From: an uncultured Bacteroidota bacterium
GTDB lineage: Bacteria > Bacteroidota > Bacteroidia > Chitinophagales > Chitinophagaceae
Length of the DNA stretch: 12,438 nt
Assembly: GCA_903906615.1 (NCBI GenBank)
Contig: CAIVKT010000373.1
Coordinates: 1 to 12,438, forward strand
Direction of reading: 5' to 3'
Positions 7,508 to 12,438 of the stretch are shown here, one piece after another. Position 1 is the first letter of the stretch. Every line of letters begins with the position of its first letter. The notes under the pieces are model-generated. The model did no database searches. It was given only the letters and a program-made list of their open reading frames with translations, and was not told where the DNA came from. Position numbers and translations under genes: made by a program.

Positions 7508-8482
7508 ATGAAGTATACATTTTTTATTTTTCTGATCTTCCTGTTTTCATGCGGAGCAGCACCACATAAAGAAGCGGTAACTACATCCAAAGACGATGTG
7601 CCTCTTGTTAACATGGGTAATAATGCAGGCAACGTACTCTGCGGAGGCCATATTGCGGCTGATAGTGATCGAATATACTATACAGATTACGATACAACAA
7701 GCCGAGGCTTATTTTCTATGCGACGGGATGGGACGGATCTCAGACAAATCAGTCATGACAAGTTGGAATATTTAAATGTGCTTAACGGCTGGCTATACTA
7801 TCGTAAAATTCGGACTGAGCAAAATCGTAATTGTGGCGGTATATACAAAATGCGCACAAATGGTACGGAAGAGCAGCGCTTAACAACAGATGAGGGCTTT
7901 TATATCAATGTTGTAAACGATTGGGTCTATTACGTGAACTGGTCATACACCACTGACGTTTGTAAGATAAGAACTGACGGGAGTGAACAACAGATTTTAT
8001 ATGCAGGGCATTATGAATTATTGACAACAGATGGTAAGCAATTATATTTTGGATCAATGGTTGGCGGAGGATTGAGCCAATTCTATAACGGATCAATGGA
8101 TGGTAAGACAACTGCGCATCAGATCATCATTAATACTGTAGAGTCTGCATTAGTTAATGGGAAATGGATATATTATATTGACCAAGGCCAAGAGTATAGC
8201 TTATGCAGATTGCGACGAGATACTTCTGATTTGCAGATACTTTTTAAAAACGGAGACGTCTACAGTAAGTATATCCCTTATGATAACTCGATCATTTTAT
8301 GCGATGGCGAATCTATTCTTAATTTTAATTTTGCGAATAAGCAGATGGATACTATTTACAAAGGAAGAGTAACAGACATTGGCTATGCAGCACAGTATTT
8401 GATCTTTAGGACTGTGGAGAAAGACTCGGAAAATGTAGAGTATGGGAAAACCCATCTTATACAATATAAAACAAAAAAGTAG
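7508..8482 (+). CDS. DUF5050-like beta-propeller lipoprotein
   Basis: The 324-residue protein has a hydrophobic signal (FFIFLIFLFS) with lipobox LFS-C, lipidated at Cys15. It then carries a series of short blade-like repeats: an aromatic strand ([I/L/V]YY at 56-58, 96-98, 140-142, 221-223 and LYF at 179-181), each followed about 15-20 residues later by a turn of the form MR-x-DGT (71-76, 115-120, 154-159, degenerate at 235-240). An opening GN-xxGG segment (41-47) and these turns resemble DUF5050 proteins, which I associate mainly with Firmicutes, where they form extracellular propellers of unknown function. Base composition is lower in GC than the flanking genes (17 GC of 60 at 8281-8340 and 23 of 60 at 8041-8100, against 36 of 60 at 3961-4020), which fits horizontal acquisition. 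It stands alone, divergent from the DUF3857 operon and convergent with murI. Confidence 0.75.
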   Translation: MKYTFFIFLIFLFSCGAAPHKEAVTTSKDDVPLVNMGNNAGNVLCGGHIAADSDRIYYTDYDTTSRGLFSMRRDGTDLRQISHDKLEYLNVLNGWLYYRKIRTEQNRNCGGIYKMRTNGTEEQRLTTDEGFYINVVNDWVYYVNWSYTTDVCKIRTDGSEQQILYAGHYELLTTDGKQLYFGSMVGGGLSQFYNGSMDGKTTAHQIIINTVESALVNGKWIYYIDQGQEYSLCRLRRDTSDLQILFKNGDVYSKYIPYDNSIILCDGESILNFNFANKQMDTIYKGRVTDIGYAAQYLIFRTVEKDSENVEYGKTHLIQYKTKK

Positions 8483-8497
8483 TGTTCCCTGTTGTGA

Positions 8498-8551
8498 CAG
8501 ATGTTCCGTAGGGCATCTGGTACTAAAGATAAGCGGCGATTTGCAATCGCC
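8498..8551. repeat. Two small perfect hairpins after the lipoprotein gene
   Basis: CAGATG (8498-8503) pairs with CATCTG (8514-8519), and GGCGATT (8535-8541) pairs with AATCGCC (8545-8551) around a 3-nt loop. Neither has a T run on either strand, so they are poor rho-independent terminators. They look like parts of dispersed palindromic elements and start the repeat-filled gap that runs to 8917. Confidence 0.6.
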
Positions 8552-8569
8552 ATCTCGCGCATATCAAGC

Positions 8570-8620
8570 AACACTGTACTCGCCGTAGGGGCTTGGCTTG
8601 CCCATGCCCTTCTCGCGCAG
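8570..8620. repeat. REP-like repeat, copy A
   Basis: This 51-bp unit opens AACAC-TGTACT and has a central CCGTAGGGGCTTGGCTTGCC followed by CATGCCC and CTCGCGCAG. From 8578 to 8620 it matches copy B in 42 of 43 bases. GGGC and GCCC within the core can form a short stem. There is no ORF or transposase around it. Confidence 0.8.
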
Positions 8621-8693
8621 GTTACGCAACACCACAATCACAATTAAAGATCATAGCCCTTCATTCCCTTCATTACAAAATCATAGTTCACAC

Positions 8694-8744
8694 AACACCG
8701 CACTCGCCGTAGGGGCTTGGCTTGCCCATGCCCTCCTCGCGCAG
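8694..8744. repeat. REP-like repeat, copy B
   Basis: It starts 124 bp after copy A and opens AACAC-CGCACT; the 43-bp core differs from A by one base (T to C before CTCGCGCAG). The sequence leading into it (TAGTTCAC just before) also precedes copy C, so the repeating unit is longer than the core. Confidence 0.8.
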
Positions 8745-8789
8745 TTCACAACAACACACGTAAACGCGATCAAAGATCGTAGTTCACAT

Positions 8790-8820
8790 AACACCATACT
8801 AGCCGTAGGGGCTTAACTTG
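8790..8820. repeat. REP-like repeat, truncated copy C
   Basis: It starts 96 bp after copy B. AACAC-CATACT, then AGCCGTAGGGGCTTAACTTG, keeps 20 of the first 23 core bases and then diverges, losing the CATGCCC and CTCGCGCAG half. An AT-rich hairpin (GTAAAA-ATA-TTTTAC, 8828-8842) follows. Confidence 0.65.
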
Positions 8821-8844
8821 TCAATCAGTAAAAATATTTTACAC

Positions 8845-8912
8845 ACTGGCGCGAGTTTGGGGCGTAGCGCTGTACAAAGCCAACTCGTGTCTCACCAATC
8901 TCGAGTTTGCAA
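8845..8912. repeat. Possible dispersed palindromic element beside murI
   Basis: GC-rich non-coding stretch with three alternating arms: GAGTTTGG (8852-8859), CCAACTCG (8880-8887) and CGAGTT (8902-8907). The middle arm can pair with either flank, so two exclusive hairpins are possible. It ends six bases before the murI stop codon at 8918-8920. I suspect a genome-wide repeat from its look, but only one copy is in the window. Confidence 0.4.
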
Positions 8913-8917
8913 CTGCC

Positions 8918-9748
8918 TTACACCCCGCCCAGCGCCAAATGCTGCGATGCCACCTGCCGCCCAAAGAAATTGGTGGCGTGCAGGTCAAAGTCGGAGGTGT
9001 CGTCGGTAGTATAAAAGTGTTGCTGCCCGTGCCTGGAGATGGCGGTTTCTATTTCGGGATGGCGGTGCAGGTAATCGGTGAGGCTATTGGCCACTATTTC
9101 CCCCTGTGCCACTACTTTGATGCCAGCGGGCAGGTACTGCTTTATCTTATCTGCGAGTAAGGGATAGTGGGTGCAGGCGAGCAATATAGTATCGAGTCCG
9201 GGTGCTGCGGCCAGCAATTCGTTGAGGTATTTCTGCACAAAGTAGTCGGCCCCCGGCGATGCGTATTCGCCGTTCTCGGCAAGCGGCACCCACATGGGGC
9301 AGGCCTGCTGGTGCACCCTTACTTCAGGGAAGAATTTATTGATCTCTATCTCGTAAGAGCCGGAGGTGACAGTACCCTTGGTACCCAGTACGCCCACTAC
9401 CTTGCTGTTGCTGTAGTTGCCTATTACCTCGGCTGTGGGGCGTATCACGCCCAGCACACGCTTGCCGGGTGCAAGAGTGGGCAGGTCGCGCTGCTGTATG
9501 GTGCGCAGCGCCTTGGCCGATGCCGTGTTGCAGGCCAGTATCACCAGCGGGCAGCCCATCTTAAAGAACCACTGCACACACTCCAGTGTGTATTGGTGTA
9601 CGGTATCAAAGGATCGGTTGCCATATGGCGCGCGGGCATTATCGCCGAGGTATATGTAGTCGTACTGTGGCAACTGCGCCGCTATAGACCTGAACACGGT
9701 AAGCCCCCCGTAACCGGAATCAAATATACCTATGGGGGCTGCGCTCAT
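8918..9748 (-). CDS. murI: Glutamate racemase MurI
   Basis: The enzyme interconverts L- and D-glutamate in the cytoplasm, supplying D-glutamate to MurD for peptidoglycan. From the ATG at 9748 it has 276 residues, normal for the family. The diagnostic motifs are present: IGIFDSGYGGLTV at the N-terminus (substrate-binding Asp10-Ser11), YLGDNARAPYG, the first catalytic Cys73 in ILACNTASAKAL, and the second catalytic Cys192 in LLACTHYPLL. An upstream in-frame ATG at 9763 would add MYFWH, but it abuts the T tract of the preceding gene's terminator and lengthens the N-terminus beyond what the DSGYGG position suggests, so 9748 is preferred. The gene sits alone between a terminator and the repeat-rich gap, so it probably has its own promoter (candidate -7 box at 9753-9760). 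Confidence 0.95.
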   Translation of the reverse strand: MSAAPIGIFDSGYGGLTVFRSIAAQLPQYDYIYLGDNARAPYGNRSFDTVHQYTLECVQWFFKMGCPLVILACNTASAKALRTIQQRDLPTLAPGKRVLGVIRPTAEVIGNYSNSKVVGVLGTKGTVTSGSYEIEINKFFPEVRVHQQACPMWVPLAENGEYASPGADYFVQKYLNELLAAAPGLDTILLACTHYPLLADKIKQYLPAGIKVVAQGEIVANSLTDYLHRHPEIETAISRHGQQHFYTTDDTSDFDLHATNFFGRQVASQHLALGGV

Positions 9749-9752
9749 GTGC

Positions 9753-9760
9753 CAAAAGTA
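9753..9760 (-). promoter_or_regulatory. Candidate -7 box for murI (TACTTTTG)
   Basis: TACTTTTG on the minus strand matches TAnnTTTG perfectly and lies 4 nt before the murI ATG at 9748. No TTTG is found 19-21 bp upstream; that position falls in the terminator hairpin and reads TTCA. If used, transcription would start at or next to the ATG and give a leaderless or nearly leaderless mRNA. The same nine bases TACTTTTGG occur before the gene at 12343. Confidence 0.4.
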
Positions 9761-9763
9761 CAT

Positions 9764-9791
9764 AAAAAAAGAGCGCCGTTTGAAGGCGCTC
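9764..9791 (-). terminator. Rho-independent terminator of the T9SS-sorted protein gene
   Basis: Read on the minus strand, GAGCGCC (9791-9785), a 7-nt loop and GGCGCTC (9777-9771) form a perfect 7-bp GC-rich stem followed by seven Ts (9770-9764). It begins 26 nt after the stop of the gene ending at 9818 and finishes 15 nt before the murI ATG. Confidence 0.93.
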
Positions 9792-9817
9792 CTTTCGGTA
9801 TCGGAAAACCAATACTA

Positions 9818-11101
9818 TTAGTGTGCTATAACCAGTTGCTTTACGATCTGGTTCTTTTCGCCGGCTATCTTTACAAAGTAAGTGCCGTCGGCCAGGCCGT
9901 TCACAGATACTGCGCTGTTGTATTCGGTTACAGATGGTGCGTTCCACTGGCGCACTACCTTGCCCATAGCATCGTATATAGTGATGTCGGCAGTTTGTGC
10001 TACAGCCCATTTCACATCCAAGTGCAGCATGTTTTGTGCAGGCACAGGGTATATGTTGGCATCATCAGCATTCAGCAAAGTATTGTTTACGAATGTAGAT
10101 GCGGGTGTGTAAGACTCATAGTAGTAGCGGGCCATTGGGTCGCCATTGGCAAATTCGTACAGGCCCACAATGTTCCATGATTCGCCTACAGAAGATAATT
10201 TCTGGTTGGCGGTATTGTAGCTGTAGGTATACTGCATTACATTATTCCATACGCCGGTTGCGGTGTCCCACGTTTGGTAAGCGTCCATAGTAGGCATCAG
10301 GCCGCTGGTGAACCCGGTATAAGTATGCAATGTGCTGTTTACAAAAGAAGAGGTAGCGGTGTTGTAATAAGAGTTCAGCGTATAGGTCATTTCACCCGCA
10401 GAGTTGTAGGTGTTGGAAATCATAGATACCGGTGCCCATGCGCTGCCCGACCATGAGTAGTAGGTAGTGCTGAGGAGCTGGTTGGTAGTTGAATAGCTGT
10501 AGGTCCACTGGTTGGTGTATACAGGCGAGCCGGAAACATAGGCCTGGTCTGTTTCGTTGATCTTGTTATTAGATCCGTCGTAGTAGTAGGTTTTCTGTGT
10601 GCTGTTTACAAAAGCGGTGCCGTTCCACGTCTGGTATTGGTCCAGGTAGAGCTTGCCTGCTGTGTTGTAGCTATAGAGGTCCCGCGAAACAGGCTGCCAG
10701 GCACTGCCACCCCATGATTGTACAATAGTAGAGGTAACCTGGTTGCTGCTGTTGTAAGTATAGAGTGTATTGGTAGATAACTGCCATGCAGTACCTGTCC
10801 AGTATTCCACGATCAGGCTCGTCACATTATTATTGGCATCGAAAGTCTCTATACGGTAGTTGGTATTCACGTATGCCGAATCGAAAAAATTCCACAGCGT
10901 AGAATTATCATATTTCAACTGATGCGTAAGATCGCCACCCCTGCCACCTGAATATACATAAGCAGTAGAGTCAACAGGCGTGAATACGTGGTCAATATTC
11001 TGCCAGTCGGCCTGCCCGATCAATCGTGAAGACTGGGCATGAGCGCCCTGCTGGAGCATAAAAGGTAATGCAAGTGTGAACAGTAGTAATTTTCTTTTCA
11101 T
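9818..11101 (-). CDS. Secreted repeat protein with T9SS C-terminal sorting domain
   Basis: This 427-residue protein has signal peptide 1-22 (AHA-Q). Its middle is built of repeats: an aromatic residue opens a unit at Trp101, Trp130, Trp159, Tyr188, Trp217 and Tyr246, a constant 29-residue step, then at Trp278 and Trp309. A typical unit reads W-x-G-x-A-W, about 8 residues, Y-x-YN, then a gap to the next. This resembles degenerate YD/RHS-type repeats. Residues about 346-427 are a type A T9SS sorting domain: NIYPVPAQNMLHLDV, ITIYDAMGKVV, GLADGTYFVKI and a final KQLVI. The protein should cross the outer membrane through the T9SS and be attached to the surface or released. Its ligand or activity is unknown, and no catalytic motif is visible. 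It is monocistronic with its own terminator at 9764-9791. Confidence 0.87.
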   Translation of the reverse strand: MKRKLLLFTLALPFMLQQGAHAQSSRLIGQADWQNIDHVFTPVDSTAYVYSGGRGGDLTHQLKYDNSTLWNFFDSAYVNTNYRIETFDANNNVTSLIVEYWTGTAWQLSTNTLYTYNSSNQVTSTIVQSWGGSAWQPVSRDLYSYNTAGKLYLDQYQTWNGTAFVNSTQKTYYYDGSNNKINETDQAYVSGSPVYTNQWTYSYSTTNQLLSTTYYSWSGSAWAPVSMISNTYNSAGEMTYTLNSYYNTATSSFVNSTLHTYTGFTSGLMPTMDAYQTWDTATGVWNNVMQYTYSYNTANQKLSSVGESWNIVGLYEFANGDPMARYYYESYTPASTFVNNTLLNADDANIYPVPAQNMLHLDVKWAVAQTADITIYDAMGKVVRQWNAPSVTEYNSAVSVNGLADGTYFVKIAGEKNQIVKQLVIAH

Positions 11102-11151
11102 AAATTAGGCCATTTATTTTTTTGAAAATAGTTTAGGTACAATATAACGAA

Positions 11152-11184
11152 CAATAATACTTCTTTTTTTCTGTAAAATACAAC
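11152..11184 (-). promoter_or_regulatory. Possible promoter of the T9SS-sorted protein gene
   Basis: On the minus strand, GTTG (11184-11181), 21 bp, then TATTATTG (11159-11152) differs from TTTG-N19-21-TAnnTTTG by one base in each box. The start would be near 11146, giving a leader of about 45 nt to the ATG at 11101. Confidence 0.4.
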
Positions 11185-11364
11185 ATGTTATGAAAAATGC
11201 ACTGTTCGGGGGATGGGTTTTCGCCTGATAAAAACAAACAACCAGCAACGTGTAAAAGACAATTACATCGTTTATTAACAGGCGGTTATATGAAAAATCA
11301 TCACGGGAGTGCGTTTTTATGTTGCCTGCGGGGGTTATCCTTTGAAAAAATGTAGGCGCGCGCA

Positions 11365-11394
11365 TTTGTTTTTAAACATAAACGATATATCTTG
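11365..11394 (+). promoter_or_regulatory. Possible promoter with long leader for the small lipoprotein gene
   Basis: TTTG (11365-11368), exactly 19 bp, then TATCTTG (11388-11394) matches the Bacteroidota promoter apart from one missing T in the -7 box. Transcription would begin near 11400, about 150 nt before the ATG at 11550. Confidence 0.4.
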
Positions 11395-11549
11395 CGTTCA
11401 AAATACTACCTGTAAATTCAAATCTGTAAGCTGGTAACCGTGTTATCAGGGTGTGGATGGTGTCCTATAGAATTGTTAAAAATTGCAGGTTAATTGAGCA
11501 GATAGTATTCGTTGCCATTATTTTAAAACAAACGTTAAAACAGATTTCT

Positions 11550-12149
11550 ATGAAGAAAATGATACCGGTCTTATTGACATCTTTTGTTCTGGTAGTGAGC
11601 CTGTCATTCAGCAGCTGTAGCAGGAAAGGATTTGCAACCGGCCCCGAAGATTATAGCGCTAACGACACATCGTACATCCCATTCACCAAGGGCCTGAAAC
11701 AAAGGCTGGACCATGACAATGTGGACCTGACCAAGGTACAGTTCTATGTAGACCAGAAACTGGTGTTGAGGCGTACTACAGGGTCTGAGAAAGGCACTGT
11801 AAAATCGGGCATCATTGTTTTTGATAACGGGCAGAAAGTAAACGAAATAGAGATACCTGCATTCACACCCGGCGTATGCGAAAAAGCTAACGGCGACGAC
11901 CTGAAGATCAGCTTCGACCTGCCCGGCAAAACCATCGAATTCGGCGCGCTGTATGAGAACAACAACTTCATACTGCAAGGCACCAACTGGCGCAATGGCA
12001 TGGTAGACATTAACTACGATGGCCAAACTTACCAGGTACAGTGCGCATCATGCAGCAATGTAGGCGATGTGAAGCTCCTCGTTCGCAGAAACCAGACTGT
12101 GAAAACAGAAGGCGGCGCAAAAGTGCTTGCCGGCAGAAAAGTAAATTAA
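11550..12149 (+). CDS. Small lipoprotein, unknown function
   Basis: From the ATG at 11550 the product has 199 residues. The N-terminus MKKMIPVLLTSFVLVVSLSFSSC is a Bacteroidota lipoprotein signal, lipidated at Cys23. The frame stays open 99 bp further upstream, but those residues (MWMVSYRIVKN...) would bury the signal, so the start is set at 11550. The mature part looks all-beta: KVQFYVDQKLVLRR (63-75), an IIVFDNGQKVNEIEIPAFTPGVC stretch (88-110), and DINYDGQTYQVQCASC (153-168). Cys110 and the Cys165-x-x-Cys168 pair are the only cysteines after the lipid anchor. I do not recognise the family; the DNVDLTKVQFYVDQKLVLRR segment resembles other small Bacteroidota envelope lipoproteins of unknown role. 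It is a single gene with a terminator 22 nt after the stop. Confidence 0.82.
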   Translation: MKKMIPVLLTSFVLVVSLSFSSCSRKGFATGPEDYSANDTSYIPFTKGLKQRLDHDNVDLTKVQFYVDQKLVLRRTTGSEKGTVKSGIIVFDNGQKVNEIEIPAFTPGVCEKANGDDLKISFDLPGKTIEFGALYENNNFILQGTNWRNGMVDINYDGQTYQVQCASCSNVGDVKLLVRRNQTVKTEGGAKVLAGRKVN

Positions 12150-12171
12150 TAACCTAACAATACTGATACAG

Positions 12172-12200
12172 AAAACCCGTTGAGATCAGCGGGTTTTTTT
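12172..12200 (+). terminator. Rho-independent terminator of the small lipoprotein gene
   Basis: CCCGTTG (12176-12182) pairs with CAGCGGG (12187-12193), with one G-T pair, around a 4-nt AGAT loop. AAAA before the stem pairs into a run of seven Ts (12194-12200) after it. It has the classic shape. Confidence 0.93.
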
Positions 12201-12315
12201 GTGCCGGTGAACGGCAATGAGAATAAATTGCTATCAAAATATTAAATCATTGTTTACATAAGATTAAGGTTAGGTTACCATTATTCAAAACGCATTTATC
12301 GAGCAACGTGGCATT

Positions 12316-12323
12316 TACTTTTG
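12316..12323 (+). promoter_or_regulatory. Candidate -7 box (TACTTTTG) for the edge gene
   Basis: TACTTTTG is a perfect TAnnTTTG match 19 nt before the ATG at 12343. The -33 side is weak: TTTA at 12295-12298 gives a spacer of 17. Predicted leader is about 13-16 nt. Confidence 0.4.
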
Positions 12324-12342
12324 GGCAAAAATCAAAAAAGTA

Positions 12343-12438
12343 ATGCCCAATATCTACGCTAAGTTTTTATTTTTTCTGCTTTTTATTTCATCTGCTACCG
12401 GCTATTGCGGTACATTGAAGGGTAATGTAAGCGATAAG
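12343..12438 (+). CDS. Exported protein N-terminus, possibly TonB-dependent receptor-like (partial)
   Basis: Thirty-two codons are present before the window ends. The sequence MPNIYAKFLFFLLFISSATG, then YCGTLKGNVSDK, has a basic start and a strong hydrophobic core, so it is a signal peptide. The GTLKGNVSDK end resembles the first strand of a carboxypeptidase-regulatory-like domain (G-x-(I/V/L)-x-G-x-V-x-D), which in this phylum often opens TonB-dependent outer-membrane receptors or other large surface proteins. That identification rests on ten residues and is tentative. The ATG at 12343 follows a consensus -7 box with suitable spacing. Confidence 0.6.
   Translation, partial: MPNIYAKFLFFLLFISSATGYCGTLKGNVSDK

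Larger units (their letters stand above)
11102..11549. other. 448-bp divergent intergenic region
   Basis: This AT-rich stretch separates the starts of the T9SS-sorted gene (minus) and the small lipoprotein gene (plus). I see no convincing coding frame, tRNA or riboswitch in it. It holds candidate promoters at 11152-11184 (minus) and 11365-11394 (plus). The open frame running upstream from 11550 to 11451 is judged non-coding because the lipoprotein signal begins at 11550. Confidence 0.5.

Noticed and set aside
7335..7520. A 61-codon minus-strand frame in the divergent promoter region
   Set aside because: It overlaps the promoter and the start of the lipoprotein gene, is AT-driven and has no domain or initiation signal.
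8570..8820. Repeat array as a CRISPR
   Set aside because: Only three copies, unequal spacing (124 and 96 bp), the linkers share sequence with each other, and no cas gene is nearby.
8598..9009. Short plus-strand frames over the repeat array (72 and 63 codons)
   Set aside because: They merely translate the repeats and share no conserved protein pattern; frame is not kept between copies.
9167..10180. A 337-codon plus-strand frame crossing murI and the T9SS-sorted gene
   Set aside because: It runs antisense through a strong terminator and two well-supported genes, with no recognisable product.
11451..11549. An upstream start that would extend the small lipoprotein by 33 residues
   Set aside because: It would place a polar stretch before the lipoprotein signal and bury Cys23; the ATG at 11550 gives a proper lipobox.

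Overview
The window looks like chromosomal DNA of a member of the Bacteroidota, most likely a Chitinophagia-type organism. The evidence is a gldN gene of the gliding/type IX secretion system (T9SS), a protein with a C-terminal T9SS sorting domain, lipoproteins with the relaxed SSC/FSC lipobox, start codons with A-rich upstream sequence rather than strong Shine-Dalgarno sites, and several matches to the Bacteroidota promoter TTTG-N19-21-TAnnTTTG. No phage, insertion sequence, CRISPR array, tRNA or rRNA was seen.

Layout, left to right. (1) 2-454: the 3' part of gldN, running in from outside the window. (2) 577-3195: a tightly packed three-gene operon of an ECF sigma factor, a one-TM anti-sigma-like protein (ATGA overlap) and an exported, barrel-like protein of unknown function (1-nt gap). 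It ends in a clear hairpin terminator at 3217-3250. (3) 7316-3269 on the minus strand: two exported DUF3857/transglutaminase-fold proteins in tandem behind a good promoter at 7354-7384. The first gene keeps the Cys-His-Asp triad. In the second, Cys is replaced by Ser and Asp by Ala, so it is probably a pseudoenzyme. (4) 7508-8482: a plus-strand lipoprotein with DUF5050-like propeller repeats and a lower GC content than its neighbours. (5) 8483-8917: a 435-bp gene-free convergent gap with three copies of a degenerate ~100-bp repeat and several hairpins. (6) 9748-8918 minus: murI, glutamate racemase, with its start codon almost against the terminator of the next gene. (7) 11101-9818 minus: a secreted protein with 29-residue Trp/Tyr/Asn repeats and a T9SS sorting domain. 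(8) 11102-11549: a 448-bp divergent gap. (9) 11550-12149: a small lipoprotein with its own terminator. (10) 12343-12438: the start of an exported protein cut by the window edge.

Most of the genes act in the cell envelope. GldN belongs to the machine that would export the sorting-domain protein, the sigma/anti-sigma pair probably senses an envelope signal, and murI supplies D-glutamate for peptidoglycan. The best candidates for something new are the sigma/anti-sigma/barrel module beside gldN, the active/inactive transglutaminase pair, and the repeat-filled 8.5-8.9 kb gap next to an atypical lipoprotein. None is proven here to be a new system.
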